Of a stretch of 64,000 bases of DNA, positions 16,935 to 25,519 are shown piece by piece (position 1 is the first letter of the stretch; each line of letters starts with the position of its first letter). Position numbers and translations under genes: made by a program. A model generated the notes under the pieces. That model ran no database searches. It was not told the origin of the DNA and worked only from the letters and a program-made list of their open reading frames with translations. The stretch is from VXMF01 sp965206775 (GTDB lineage: Bacteria; Acidobacteriota; Terriglobia; Bryobacterales; UBA6623): contig CBDBKU010000003.1 in NCBI GenBank assembly GCA_965206775.1, forward strand, positions 2,170,001-2,234,000. The letters run 5' to 3'.

Positions 16935-19907
16935 ATGACGCTCTTCCGATGGGCTTGTTTCGTTACTGCGCTCACAGCGATGTCTTGCAGCGTTTCCCCG
17001 CCGCAGGCTGGCGGCGACTTCGAAGTGGCCACGGGTCTGGAAATGACCGTTTGGGCGAGCGAGCCGCTCTTGGTGAATCCGACTAATTTCGACATCGACG
17101 AGCGCGGCCGCGTGTGGTTCATCGAGTCCGTGAACTACCGCAGCGACCTGAGGAGCAAGCCGAAAACCGACGAAGCGGGCGATCGGATCGTCATCTTGGA
17201 GGACACCGACGGAGACGGGCAAGCCGATTCCCGCAAGGTCTTCGACCAGCATGCGGACATGCTTGCTCCTCTCGGTATCTCGGTCCTGGGCAACAAGGTA
17301 CTCGTGTCCCAGTCGCCGGATCTCTTCGTCTACACGAAAGACGAGGACGACCGGATCGTCTTGAAGGAAACGCTGCTCACGGGATGGAGCGGCATCGACC
17401 ACGACCACGGCCTGCACGTGGTCTTGTTCGGGCCCGACGGACGGTACTACTTCAATTCGGGTGACCAGGGCTTCGAGACGACAGACCGTTCTGGAAACAG
17501 CTTCGGCAGTAGCCGGGAGGGCCCGTTCTACGCCGCCACCGTGCAGACAGTGAATCCGGACGGCACGGACTTTCGAGTGCTTGCCCACAACGCGAGGAAT
17601 CCATACGAGATCGCCTTGGACTCCTTCGGGTCGATCTGGCAGACGGACAACGACGACGACGGAAACCAATGGACCCGCTTGCTCTACGTCATGGAAGGGG
17701 CGAATTTCGGCTACTGGGGCCCGGGGGGCCGAAGGTGGCGAGAGGACAGGGGGACGCACTTCCACGAGGAGCGGCCCGGTACGATCCCGTATGTCGCGCG
17801 GACGGGCCCGGGCTCGCCAGCCGGACTTGTGGTCTATGAGGGCGCCCTGCTGCCTCCGAAATATCGGAATCAGCTGCTGCACGCGGAACCAGGGAAGCGG
17901 CTGATCCAGACCTTCTTCGTGCGGCCGGACGGAGCGGGTTATGCGATGGACTCCGAAAACACAGTGGCTAGCACGGATCCGATATTCCGACCAAGCGACC
18001 TTGCCGTGGCTCCTGACGGATCGGTCTTCATTGCGGACTGGCAAGACCCGGTGGTTGGCGGTCACGATATGCAGGACATCCAGCGAGGCCGCATTTTCCG
18101 GCTTGCCCCGGTCGGCCACCGGTCCTCCGTGCCGGAACTGGATCTCGACAGCGAGGACGGTGTCCTCGAGGCTTTCGGGTCGCCCAATCAGGCCACGCGC
18201 TACCGCGGCTACCAAGAATTGATGCTGAGGGGCGAGGACGAGCGACGCGGGATCCTGCTGGATGCTTGGCAGGATGGCAGCGAAACCATCCGGGCGCGCA
18301 CTCTCTGGATGCTGGCGGGTCTCGGAGAAGAGGGCGTCCAGGCGCTCGGCGAAGCGTTCGATTCAGCCGACCCGAGGTTTCGAGTCCTGGCTCTGCGGAT
18401 TGCGCGCCTGCACGGCCTCGATCCCGCCCGTCGAGTGGCTGAGATGGCGGCCGATCCCGACGCGCAGGTCCGGCGCGAGGCGGCCCTCATGCTGGGTGAT
18501 GTCGGGGCGGACGAGGGGCTCGACACGTGGTTGCGACTCGCGGACGGCTATGACGGATTCGACCGGTGGTACCTCGGGGCGTTAGGGATCGCAGCTGCCG
18601 GTGCGGAGGATTCAATCTTCACTGCCCTCAGCAAGCGGCATTCGGCGTGGGATTCCAAGGTGGCGGACTTGTACCGGGTGCTGCAGGCTCCCGCTTCCGT
18701 GCACTATTTGACCCGCGTGACGACTAGCCGTTCGCACTCCCTGGACCAGCGAATCGAGGCTCTGGAGGCGCTCGGATGGCTCCCGGCCGAGTCCGTAGCG
18801 CTCACGGTGGCCTCGATAGTGGGGGATCGCTCGGCCGCTCCCGAAATGCGGCTCCTGGGGCTGACTTTCCTTCGCAAGCAGCTGTTCAGCGAATGGAGCG
18901 ATCAGCGGCGCAATCCAAAGGTCCTTCGAGCCGTAGCTAGTGCGCTACTGGACCGCCCGACTCGGGGTGCGGCTTTAGAACTTGCTGAGTTCCTGGCCGA
19001 TCCCGTCATGGAATCCCAGTTGCTTCGAATCGCAGGGGACGATTCCGGTGAAGAGGGCGAGAGGGTTGTGGCGTTGCGGGCGCTGGGAAAAATCGGTGGA
19101 AACGGCGTTTCGCGCCTGCTACGGGAACAGCTGGCCAATGGGCCGGTATCGTTGCGCATTGCCGCCATCGACGGCCTCTGGGCGTCAATGCCGAGCGACC
19201 TGGACGAGACCCTGAGCGCCGTGGTTCTCTCCGAAGCTCCGAACGAAGTGCGCAGCGCCGCATTGCGGACGATGGGGAGACGATCGTCCGGCCAGCATCT
19301 GATCCTAGACATGGAAGTGTCCCTTGATCTGCCTGCGGAGATGCGCACGGTCGCCGCAAGCATCGTTCATTCCGCCCGCAATCCGGATGTCCGGATGCGA
19401 GCAGCAACTGTCCTTCCGCCGCCGAAGAGCAGGAACGAGAGCCCCTTGATCCGGGTCCGAGAAATTGTAGAAGCCGTCGGCAGCGCCGACCGAGGGCGAT
19501 CCGTGTATCACAGCACGGACGGAGCGAATTGCGTGAAATGCCATTCGCTGTCCGCCGGCGAAGAGATTGTCGGGCCCAGCCTTGCCGCGATCGCGGCCAA
19601 GTACGGCAAGGAGGGCATGTTGAACGCGATCTTGCACCCAAGCGACGGAATCGCTCCCGAATACGTGTCATGGATCCTCGACACGTCGAGCCACGGACTG
19701 GTCACCGGCGTTCTCACCGAGGACACGCTCGAACGGGTGGTCCTTCGAACCGAGGCGGCTGACGAGATTCACCTGGCGCCTTCCGACATCTTGGAACGGC
19801 GAAAGGGCAAGCTGTCGATCATGCCAGAGGATTTGGTTAGCGCGATGACGAAACAGGAGTTGATCGATCTCTTGGAGTTTCTCGCAACGCTCGAGGGGGA
19901 CGCCTAG
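16935..19907 (+). CDS. Heme-binding propeller/HEAT lipoprotein (membrane-bound dehydrogenase type)
   Basis: The 990-residue protein starts with a lipoprotein signal (TALTAMSC, lipobox Cys at residue 18). An N-terminal six-bladed propeller follows, of the glucose/sorbosone-dehydrogenase-like kind called PVC-type membrane-bound dehydrogenase: ASEPLLVNPTNFDIDERGRV, then HNARNPYEIALDSFGSIWQT. A long stretch of HEAT-like repeats covers about residues 420-830. A C-terminal cytochrome c heme motif CVKCHSLS and GPSLAAIAAKYG complete it. The likely role is periplasmic sugar or alcohol oxidation, but the substrate is unknown. The start is fixed by the lipobox and the -10 box. It is divergent from the PSD1 operon. 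Confidence 0.9.
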   Translation: MTLFRWACFVTALTAMSCSVSPPQAGGDFEVATGLEMTVWASEPLLVNPTNFDIDERGRVWFIESVNYRSDLRSKPKTDEAGDRIVILEDTDGDGQADSRKVFDQHADMLAPLGISVLGNKVLVSQSPDLFVYTKDEDDRIVLKETLLTGWSGIDHDHGLHVVLFGPDGRYYFNSGDQGFETTDRSGNSFGSSREGPFYAATVQTVNPDGTDFRVLAHNARNPYEIALDSFGSIWQTDNDDDGNQWTRLLYVMEGANFGYWGPGGRRWREDRGTHFHEERPGTIPYVARTGPGSPAGLVVYEGALLPPKYRNQLLHAEPGKRLIQTFFVRPDGAGYAMDSENTVASTDPIFRPSDLAVAPDGSVFIADWQDPVVGGHDMQDIQRGRIFRLAPVGHRSSVPELDLDSEDGVLEAFGSPNQATRYRGYQELMLRGEDERRGILLDAWQDGSETIRARTLWMLAGLGEEGVQALGEAFDSADPRFRVLALRIARLHGLDPARRVAEMAADPDAQVRREAALMLGDVGADEGLDTWLRLADGYDGFDRWYLGALGIAAAGAEDSIFTALSKRHSAWDSKVADLYRVLQAPASVHYLTRVTTSRSHSLDQRIEALEALGWLPAESVALTVASIVGDRSAAPEMRLLGLTFLRKQLFSEWSDQRRNPKVLRAVASALLDRPTRGAALELAEFLADPVMESQLLRIAGDDSGEEGERVVALRALGKIGGNGVSRLLREQLANGPVSLRIAAIDGLWASMPSDLDETLSAVVLSEAPNEVRSAALRTMGRRSSGQHLILDMEVSLDLPAEMRTVAASIVHSARNPDVRMRAATVLPPPKSRNESPLIRVREIVEAVGSADRGRSVYHSTDGANCVKCHSLSAGEEIVGPSLAAIAAKYGKEGMLNAILHPSDGIAPEYVSWILDTSSHGLVTGVLTEDTLERVVLRTEAADEIHLAPSDILERRKGKLSIMPEDLVSAMTKQELIDLLEFLATLEGDA

Positions 19908-20030
19908 GGACTGAGACCCGTCGCAACGGGCTAGGCGAATCGAGGGCGCCCGTCCGCCTGCCGCTTCACTCGGGATGCCTCCGAATCGGGCCGCACGGGA
20001 AGTGCGCCACAATGGGAATTCGCGGCGCTA

Positions 20031-20651
20031 TTGTCCTGGGTACGCCAATTAGGGGAGTGGATTGCGGGAGCTGCTGCTTTCCTGGGGCCGTGGGGAGTGT
20101 TCTTCATTGCCCTCGCAGATAGCGCCTTCATACCCATGCCGCAGGGCGTGGACGCGCTGCTTCTGGCCCAGGCGATCGGCAGTCCAGACATCGCCTACCT
20201 CGCTGCGGGCTTGGGAGTAGTCGGTTCCGTGCTGGGAAGCGTAGTGCTCTACTTCTTGGCGAGGAGGGCAGGGCACGCGATGCTGCGCAGGCGCCTGACG
20301 CCTGCAGGGATCCAACGCCTGGCCGGCCTCGTCGGTCGGTGGGGCGCCGCGCTGCTCATTCCGGTGACCATGATTCCCCTGCCGCTTCCAATGAAGCCGG
20401 TCGTCCTGGCAGCCGGCATCTTTCAGATGCCTTTACCGTCTTTCTGCGTGGCGGTTGCCTTCTCCAGGTTTGTCCGCTACTTCGGGATCGTGTACCTCGC
20501 GTTGCGCTTCGGGAATCGCGCGATGGAGCTAGCCGTGGAACACCTTCCTTTGGCGCTTGTCGGATGCCTGCTGTTTGTCGCGGCGTTCATCGCCGCGCAT
20601 CACCTCAGCAATCGGTGGCTGAATCAGGCAGGCCAGGGGCGATCCGCGTAG
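20031..20651 (+). CDS. DedA/VTT-like membrane protein
   Basis: The 206-residue polytopic protein has a VTT (SNARE-associated/DedA) character: GPWGVFFIALADSAFIPMPQ near the N-terminus, then GSVLGSVVLYFLARRAG. Four or more hydrophobic helices are visible. DedA-like proteins have been linked to lipid scrambling or carrier-lipid flipping and to membrane homeostasis; the specific role here is not known. No ATG or GTG is available in frame, so TTG at 20031 is the likely start, with CACAAT 17 nt upstream as a possible -10 box. It is convergent with the gene at 20681. Confidence 0.8.
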   Translation: MSWVRQLGEWIAGAAAFLGPWGVFFIALADSAFIPMPQGVDALLLAQAIGSPDIAYLAAGLGVVGSVLGSVVLYFLARRAGHAMLRRRLTPAGIQRLAGLVGRWGAALLIPVTMIPLPLPMKPVVLAAGIFQMPLPSFCVAVAFSRFVRYFGIVYLALRFGNRAMELAVEHLPLALVGCLLFVAAFIAAHHLSNRWLNQAGQGRSA

Positions 20652-20680
20652 GCCCGCAACGGAGGCGAGCCGCGGATTCC

Positions 20681-21481
20681 TCACGGATTTGGCGGAAGCA
20701 ACGGCAAGTCCTTCGGAAGCGCGAATACGTCTTCGCCGAGAGGTCGGTTGATCTCGTAGCTCTGGGCGTACAGTTCGAAGACACGCTCCTCGTCGCGCTC
20801 TCGCCGGATGATCCAAGGCATAAGCGCCTCGCCGACGGGCCGGTAGCGGCCGAAGACCGACTTCTCCTCGAACGGAACGCGTGTCTTCGGGTCGCGACGC
20901 AGGTAGCGCTGCTGGAGAGGTAAGCCGTCTGACTGCCTGACGTACAACGTGATCGCCTCGCCCTCGGCATCCACGATATCCACGGAATGGCTCGGCACGT
21001 TGTCGACGATTTCGCTGCCGTTGTAGTAGTAGTACAGGCCCGGTTCGTCCCTGCGGTAGCGCATGAAGAAGAAAATGTCGCGTCTGCTGGCCAGGCGATA
21101 CCGCTCCATGTAGTCGTCCGGCTGGGGCACGGCTCCGCGGTAGGTCACCTCGTAGCCGCTGCCGTTTAGGAACAGGGCGTAGTAATCCCCCTTGTCCGTG
21201 TAGACCTCCCTTCGCCTCAGGGGGAGCCAGTCGTCGCCAGCTTCAGGATCCATGCGGTCAAACCTGTCGTATATCGTGATTCGAGCCTGTCCGCGGACTT
21301 GGCGGTTGTAGAACGAGTAGGCCCGGCCCGCCCGGACCTGCGTCTGAATCTCGAGAAAGTTCTGCCCGCCGACCGCGTCGAAGGCCTCGCGCACCAAGCG
21401 CTCGCCCTGCTCCTGCCTGGTTTCGGCACCGAGCGTCGCCGCGCTGGCGCAAGCCATGGAAAACGCTCGTCGTGTGATCAT
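20681..21481 (-). CDS. Exported protein, outer-membrane lipoprotein-sorting-like
   Basis: I do not recognise a named gene. The 266-residue protein starts MITRRAFSMACASAATLG, a short Tat-like or Sec leader. The body (AFDAVGGQNFLEIQTQVRAG, then YDRFDRMDPEAGDD) and the C-terminal ENRPLG-like end (YEINRPLGEDVFALPKD) resemble LolA/LppX-fold lipoprotein-sorting proteins common in Acidobacteria. These bind lipids or lipoproteins in the periplasm, but nothing here proves that. It is divergent from glnE and convergent with the DedA-like gene. Confidence 0.65.
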   Translation of the reverse strand: MITRRAFSMACASAATLGAETRQEQGERLVREAFDAVGGQNFLEIQTQVRAGRAYSFYNRQVRGQARITIYDRFDRMDPEAGDDWLPLRRREVYTDKGDYYALFLNGSGYEVTYRGAVPQPDDYMERYRLASRRDIFFFMRYRRDEPGLYYYYNGSEIVDNVPSHSVDIVDAEGEAITLYVRQSDGLPLQQRYLRRDPKTRVPFEEKSVFGRYRPVGEALMPWIIRRERDEERVFELYAQSYEINRPLGEDVFALPKDLPLLPPNP

Positions 21482-21572
21482 TGTCAGGTTCGCCTCTCGG
21501 CTCTACCAAGCCGCATGTTTCCACTCTAGCCGAGCCAGGGCTCCTGCTAGGCTATTCTTGCCTTAATCACGC

Positions 21573-24494
21573 ATGGCACGACAGCTGGAATCCAGTGGCA
21601 GCGCCCGGGTAGCACTGCTCCTCGATACCTTGAAGAAGCATGTGCCGGCGGATGCGGCGGACAAGATTCCCCAGCTGCTTGACGCCCTGCCGGACCCGGC
21701 AGGGGCTCTGCAGAGGTTGATCGACTTCTACCAGCGGTTGCCGTGGAATGCGCGTCCGTCGGACTTCGACGGCAAGGCGATCTACGCCCTCCTGACTGCA
21801 TTCGGCAACAGCCGCTACCTTTCGAACGTTCTGCTTAACTCGCCTGATCTGCTTGGCTGGGCACTCGATCCGGGCAATCTCGAGCGGACGATTCCGGTCT
21901 CCGAGCTGCGTTCGGATCTCGGATCGATCTCGGCGCAAGCCAGCGACGAAGCAGTGGCCCTGTTGCTGGCCCGGTTCAAGCGCAAGCACATGCTCCGGAT
22001 TGCCATGCGCGACCTGCTGTCGGTTGCTCCGGTAGCCGACATCGCGCTTGAGCTTTCGAACCTGGCGGACGTGACGATCCAGGGCGCGCACGATCACATT
22101 CGCCAGCAGCTTGTCCATCGGTTCGGCCGCCCGCTGTGCCCAGCCGAATCCGGGCAGATCCTGTGCAACTTCGCGGTCTTCGCCATGGGCAAGCTGGGCG
22201 GAAGCGAACTCAACTACAGCTCCGATATCGACTTGATGTACATCCACACGGGGAACGGCGCCACGTCAGGTCCGGTCGTGACCTCGAATCAGGACTTCAC
22301 GAATCAGCTGGCGCTGCGTCTCACGAACCTCCTGTCGATGGCGACCACCGACGGATTCATTTACAGGGTCGACTTGCGCCTTCGTCCCGAAGGCAACGCC
22401 GGCGAACTCGTCGTGCCTCTGTCCGCGGCCGTGCACTATTACTTCAACCGAGCCAGGGACTGGGAACTGCAGATGCTCCTCAAGGCCAGGACTGTGGCCG
22501 GCGACCTGAGGCTGGGCCGGAAATTCCTGGACATGGTCACGCCGCGAATCTATCAAACGACCACGGACTTCTCGCAGGTCGAGAGAATCTCGGAAACGCG
22601 CGACCGCATGCAGGAGCAGCGCAGGAAGCGCGATGGACCGCTTGACGTCAAGCTCGATTCGGGTGGAATCCGCGATGTCGAGTTCCTGGTGCAGTGCCTT
22701 CAGAGGCTCTACGGCGGGCAGGATCGGTTCCTGCGCAGCGGAGGCACCATGTACGCATTGCATCGCCTCAGGGAAAAGGGCTATCTCGCGACGGGTGACT
22801 ATGGGAAGCTCTTCAACGCTTACAGGTACCTGCGGAAGGTCGAGCACCGCTTGCAGCTTGCCGACAACAAGCAGACGCACGAGCTCCCCCGGGCCGAGGA
22901 GGCAGTACGTCGTGTCGGGGTCCAGATGGGGGTGCCCGGCGATTCCAGTGCAGTCGCATCCCTGCATGCGCAGATTCAAGACCACCGCAAGGCTGTCAGC
23001 GAGATCTACCACCGCGTAATCCGCAGCCAGCGACCGGCCGCGCCCGCCGCCGCGAGGGCATCCGTTGCCGGAAGCGGTGCCAAGGTCGAGGACGTTCAGC
23101 GGGCGGCACCCGTCGCATCGTCGGTGTGGCGAACGCACGTTCCCCAGCTAAGGCGGCACTCGGAAGGACTGGCGGAACAGTTCGATTCGTTGGTCCTGCG
23201 GTGGGGGAATCGCGCGTTGGAGCAGTTCCTGGGACGCATCGTCGTCATGCCCGACGTGCTGAAGATGCTCGACAGCCAGCCGGATCTCGTGCCCTACATC
23301 GGCGAGCTAGTGGAGTACAGCCCGTACTTCGCCAGCTACTTGCTGCGGTTTCCCGAGGACGTGGCCGTGATTGCGTCTCACGACGGGGGCGCCGGCTCGC
23401 GGTCGCGCTCGATGCATCCTGATCTCGAGCCCATTCTCGAACCAGGCGCGGATCCCGACGACGCAGTGTCTGACCTGAGGCGATTCTTCCGGCGTCACAT
23501 GCTTGCGATCCAGACCCGGAGCATCTGTCGCGGAGAGGACGTGTTCTCCACGATGTCGGCGTCCAGCGACCTTGCCGAGTGGATCCTTCGCGCCGCGCAC
23601 GCCCTGGCCGTCCGCGAGGTGACGGCCAGCGCGACTGCCGACGTCGATCCGACACATGCGCTTCGCATCATTGCCCTGGGCAGACTGGGCATGCGAGAGT
23701 TCGATATCGGTTCCGACGCCGATCTCGCATTCGTGATTCCCGACGGCGAGGCATCTAGGAGGCAGATCTGGACCCAGGCGGCCAAGCGAATTATCGGCAT
23801 TGTCAGCAGCTACACAGCGGATGGCCAGATGTTCACGATAGACCCGCGCCTGCGCCCGCTCGGGAGGGACGGCGAACTCGTGCAAACGGAGGGCCAGTTC
23901 TTGGCCTATTTCTCGGACGGGGCCGAATCCTGGGAAGCGCTCACGTACATGAAGGCCCGCACGATTGCCGGTGACGCCGAAGCTGGCAAGACTTTTCTCG
24001 CCCAATTGCAGGATGTCTTGTGGCAGCGATTCGCTCGCCGCGAGAACCTAGCGTCGTTGCTTGTCCGAATGCGAGACCGTCTTGAAGCGGAGCAGGGCGA
24101 GTCCAAGCCGCTGCGATCGGGTCCAGGGGGCTATTACGACATCGATTTCATCCTGCTCTACTGGCGACTGCTCCACGCGGAATCGTTCTACGAATCGCTA
24201 AACACGCCGGAGAGGATCAAGATCATTCGGAAGACCGACCCGTCGTACGAGATGGATCTCGATGCGCTCCTCAGCGCCACCACGGTGTTTCGCTCGCTGG
24301 ACCACGGGGTGCGAGTGTACAAGGGCGCGTCCTCCAACGCGCTGCCGCCCACCGAATGGCAGCGGGATCTTCTCGAGGAACTGATGGCACGTTGGCTTCC
24401 GAGCTCTGTTATGCCCCAGCCGCTTGAGCAACTCGTCGAGAAAACAATGAAGTCCGTGCGCAGCGTGTTTAACAAGGCCTTTGCTGGAGCCTGA
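21573..24494 (+). CDS. glnE: Bifunctional glutamine synthetase adenylyltransferase/adenylyl-removing enzyme
   Basis: This enzyme adenylylates and deadenylylates glutamine synthetase in response to nitrogen status. It has 973 residues, typical of the full bifunctional form. The N-terminal nucleotidyltransferase domain shows MGKLGGSELNYSSDIDLMY followed by YRVDLRLRPEG. The second domain shows LGRLGMREFDIGSDADLAF and TIDPRLRPLGRDGEL. In the second domain the usual GG-(S/W)-E-(L/M) is replaced by GMREFDIG, while the catalytic Asp pair is kept. The regulatory PII-type genes and glnA are not in the window. The start ATG lies 14 nt after TATTCT. Confidence 0.93.
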   Translation: MARQLESSGSARVALLLDTLKKHVPADAADKIPQLLDALPDPAGALQRLIDFYQRLPWNARPSDFDGKAIYALLTAFGNSRYLSNVLLNSPDLLGWALDPGNLERTIPVSELRSDLGSISAQASDEAVALLLARFKRKHMLRIAMRDLLSVAPVADIALELSNLADVTIQGAHDHIRQQLVHRFGRPLCPAESGQILCNFAVFAMGKLGGSELNYSSDIDLMYIHTGNGATSGPVVTSNQDFTNQLALRLTNLLSMATTDGFIYRVDLRLRPEGNAGELVVPLSAAVHYYFNRARDWELQMLLKARTVAGDLRLGRKFLDMVTPRIYQTTTDFSQVERISETRDRMQEQRRKRDGPLDVKLDSGGIRDVEFLVQCLQRLYGGQDRFLRSGGTMYALHRLREKGYLATGDYGKLFNAYRYLRKVEHRLQLADNKQTHELPRAEEAVRRVGVQMGVPGDSSAVASLHAQIQDHRKAVSEIYHRVIRSQRPAAPAAARASVAGSGAKVEDVQRAAPVASSVWRTHVPQLRRHSEGLAEQFDSLVLRWGNRALEQFLGRIVVMPDVLKMLDSQPDLVPYIGELVEYSPYFASYLLRFPEDVAVIASHDGGAGSRSRSMHPDLEPILEPGADPDDAVSDLRRFFRRHMLAIQTRSICRGEDVFSTMSASSDLAEWILRAAHALAVREVTASATADVDPTHALRIIALGRLGMREFDIGSDADLAFVIPDGEASRRQIWTQAAKRIIGIVSSYTADGQMFTIDPRLRPLGRDGELVQTEGQFLAYFSDGAESWEALTYMKARTIAGDAEAGKTFLAQLQDVLWQRFARRENLASLLVRMRDRLEAEQGESKPLRSGPGGYYDIDFILLYWRLLHAESFYESLNTPERIKIIRKTDPSYEMDLDALLSATTVFRSLDHGVRVYKGASSNALPPTEWQRDLLEELMARWLPSSVMPQPLEQLVEKTMKSVRSVFNKAFAGA

Positions 24495-24804
24495 TCAACA
24501 ACGGGTCCTGGAAGCCGCTGCCCTGTACTGCGATACCTGGCGGGATGTCATGTGCCCGGCCAGGGCTAGCCTCGATCGGAATGGAGCGTTGCGGCTCCTT
24601 CCCGGAGAGCCGACAAGCTGGGCATTTCCCCGAGTCCCAGAGGTCCCGCTTCCAACGCCGTTTCGAGCGGCCCAGGGATCAATGCGATTCTTCCGGCAGT
24701 CTGGCTGGTCGCGCAGGGGACCGTGCGACCGCTAACGAAGGCTGCCAAGCCCGTCCGAGGCAACTCTGTCGACGTGCGGGCATCGAAGGACTCTTCCCCT
24801 CCTG
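24495..24804. other. Intergenic region, no gene seen
   Basis: About 310 nt between glnE and the DUF1080 gene. Short open frames exist but none has a family resemblance, ribosome site or promoter. The promoter of the next gene is at its right end. Confidence 0.5.
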
Positions 24805-24810
24805 TACAAT
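24805..24810 (+). promoter_or_regulatory. -10 box TACAAT for DUF1080-dnaG
   Basis: TACAAT ends 6 nt before the GTG at 24817. Because dnaG follows with only a 40-nt gap, this may also be the primase promoter. Confidence 0.5.
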
Positions 24811-24816
24811 GACAGC

Positions 24817-25479
24817 GTGCTGAAATCGATTCTTACACTGCTTTGCACCATGCTTGTTGTGGTCGTGCCCCTAGGCGCTGACAACCACGATTGGGTCGAT
24901 CTCTGGGACGGCAAGACATTCGACGGCTGGAAGCTGAGCGCCGAGAATCCGTCAAGCTTCCAGATCAAGGACGGAGCGATCGTTGCGAACGGACCACGGG
25001 CGCACCTGTACTACGCCGGAAAGGTTAACGCCGGAGTATTCCGCAACTTCGAGCTTAAGGTCGAGGTGCTTGCGAAGAACAACTCCAATGGCGGCATCTA
25101 CTTCCACACTGACTACCAGGAGAAGGGCTGGCCGTTGAAGGGCTTCGAGGTGCAGGTCAACAACACGTTCGCCAGGGATCCCCGCAAAACGGGCGGACTC
25201 TACGGCGTTTCAGACAACCTCACGGTGCCTGCCGAGGACGATGTGTGGTTCACGGAGCATGTCGTGGTTCGAGGCAACAGCGTGAAGATCTACGTGGACG
25301 GCCACTTGGTGACGAATTGGGTCCAGCCTGACGACTGGGACGGTCTCCGTCCCCTTGGCAACGGGAAGGGCATGGACTTCCCGCAGCGCAGGCTCGACAG
25401 CGGGACGATCGCCCTGCAGGGTCACGATCCGAATAGCTTGGTCATGTATAAGAACATCCGCGTCAAGGTTCTCGACTAG
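24817..25479 (+). CDS. DUF1080 (3-keto-disaccharide hydrolase domain) exported protein
   Basis: The 220-residue protein has a signal peptide (LLCTMLVVVVPLGADN) and a single DUF1080 domain. Key blocks are WVDLWDGKTFDGWKL, FRNFELKVEV, NSNGGIYFHTDY and GTIALQGHDPNSLVMYKNIR. DUF1080 has a concanavalin-like fold, and some members hydrolyse 3-keto-glycosides. That would fit the Gfo/Idh/MocA and PSD1 proteins in the window, although they are not adjacent. The start is GTG and is preceded by a -10 box. dnaG follows after 40 nt on the same strand. Confidence 0.9.
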   Translation: MLKSILTLLCTMLVVVVPLGADNHDWVDLWDGKTFDGWKLSAENPSSFQIKDGAIVANGPRAHLYYAGKVNAGVFRNFELKVEVLAKNNSNGGIYFHTDYQEKGWPLKGFEVQVNNTFARDPRKTGGLYGVSDNLTVPAEDDVWFTEHVVVRGNSVKIYVDGHLVTNWVQPDDWDGLRPLGNGKGMDFPQRRLDSGTIALQGHDPNSLVMYKNIRVKVLD

Positions 25480-25519
25480 CCGCCCGCAAGGCGGCGTCGC
25501 TCGGCGGGAACGGCGTCCA

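Noticed and set aside
16827..18215. Open frame of 462 codons antisense to the heme-binding lipoprotein
   Set aside because: No recognised domain; the overlapped gene has a lipobox, a propeller and a CxxCH motif.
19917..19930. Hairpin CCCGT-CGCA-ACGGG after the heme lipoprotein gene as a terminator
   Set aside because: The stem is only 5 bp and no T-run follows.
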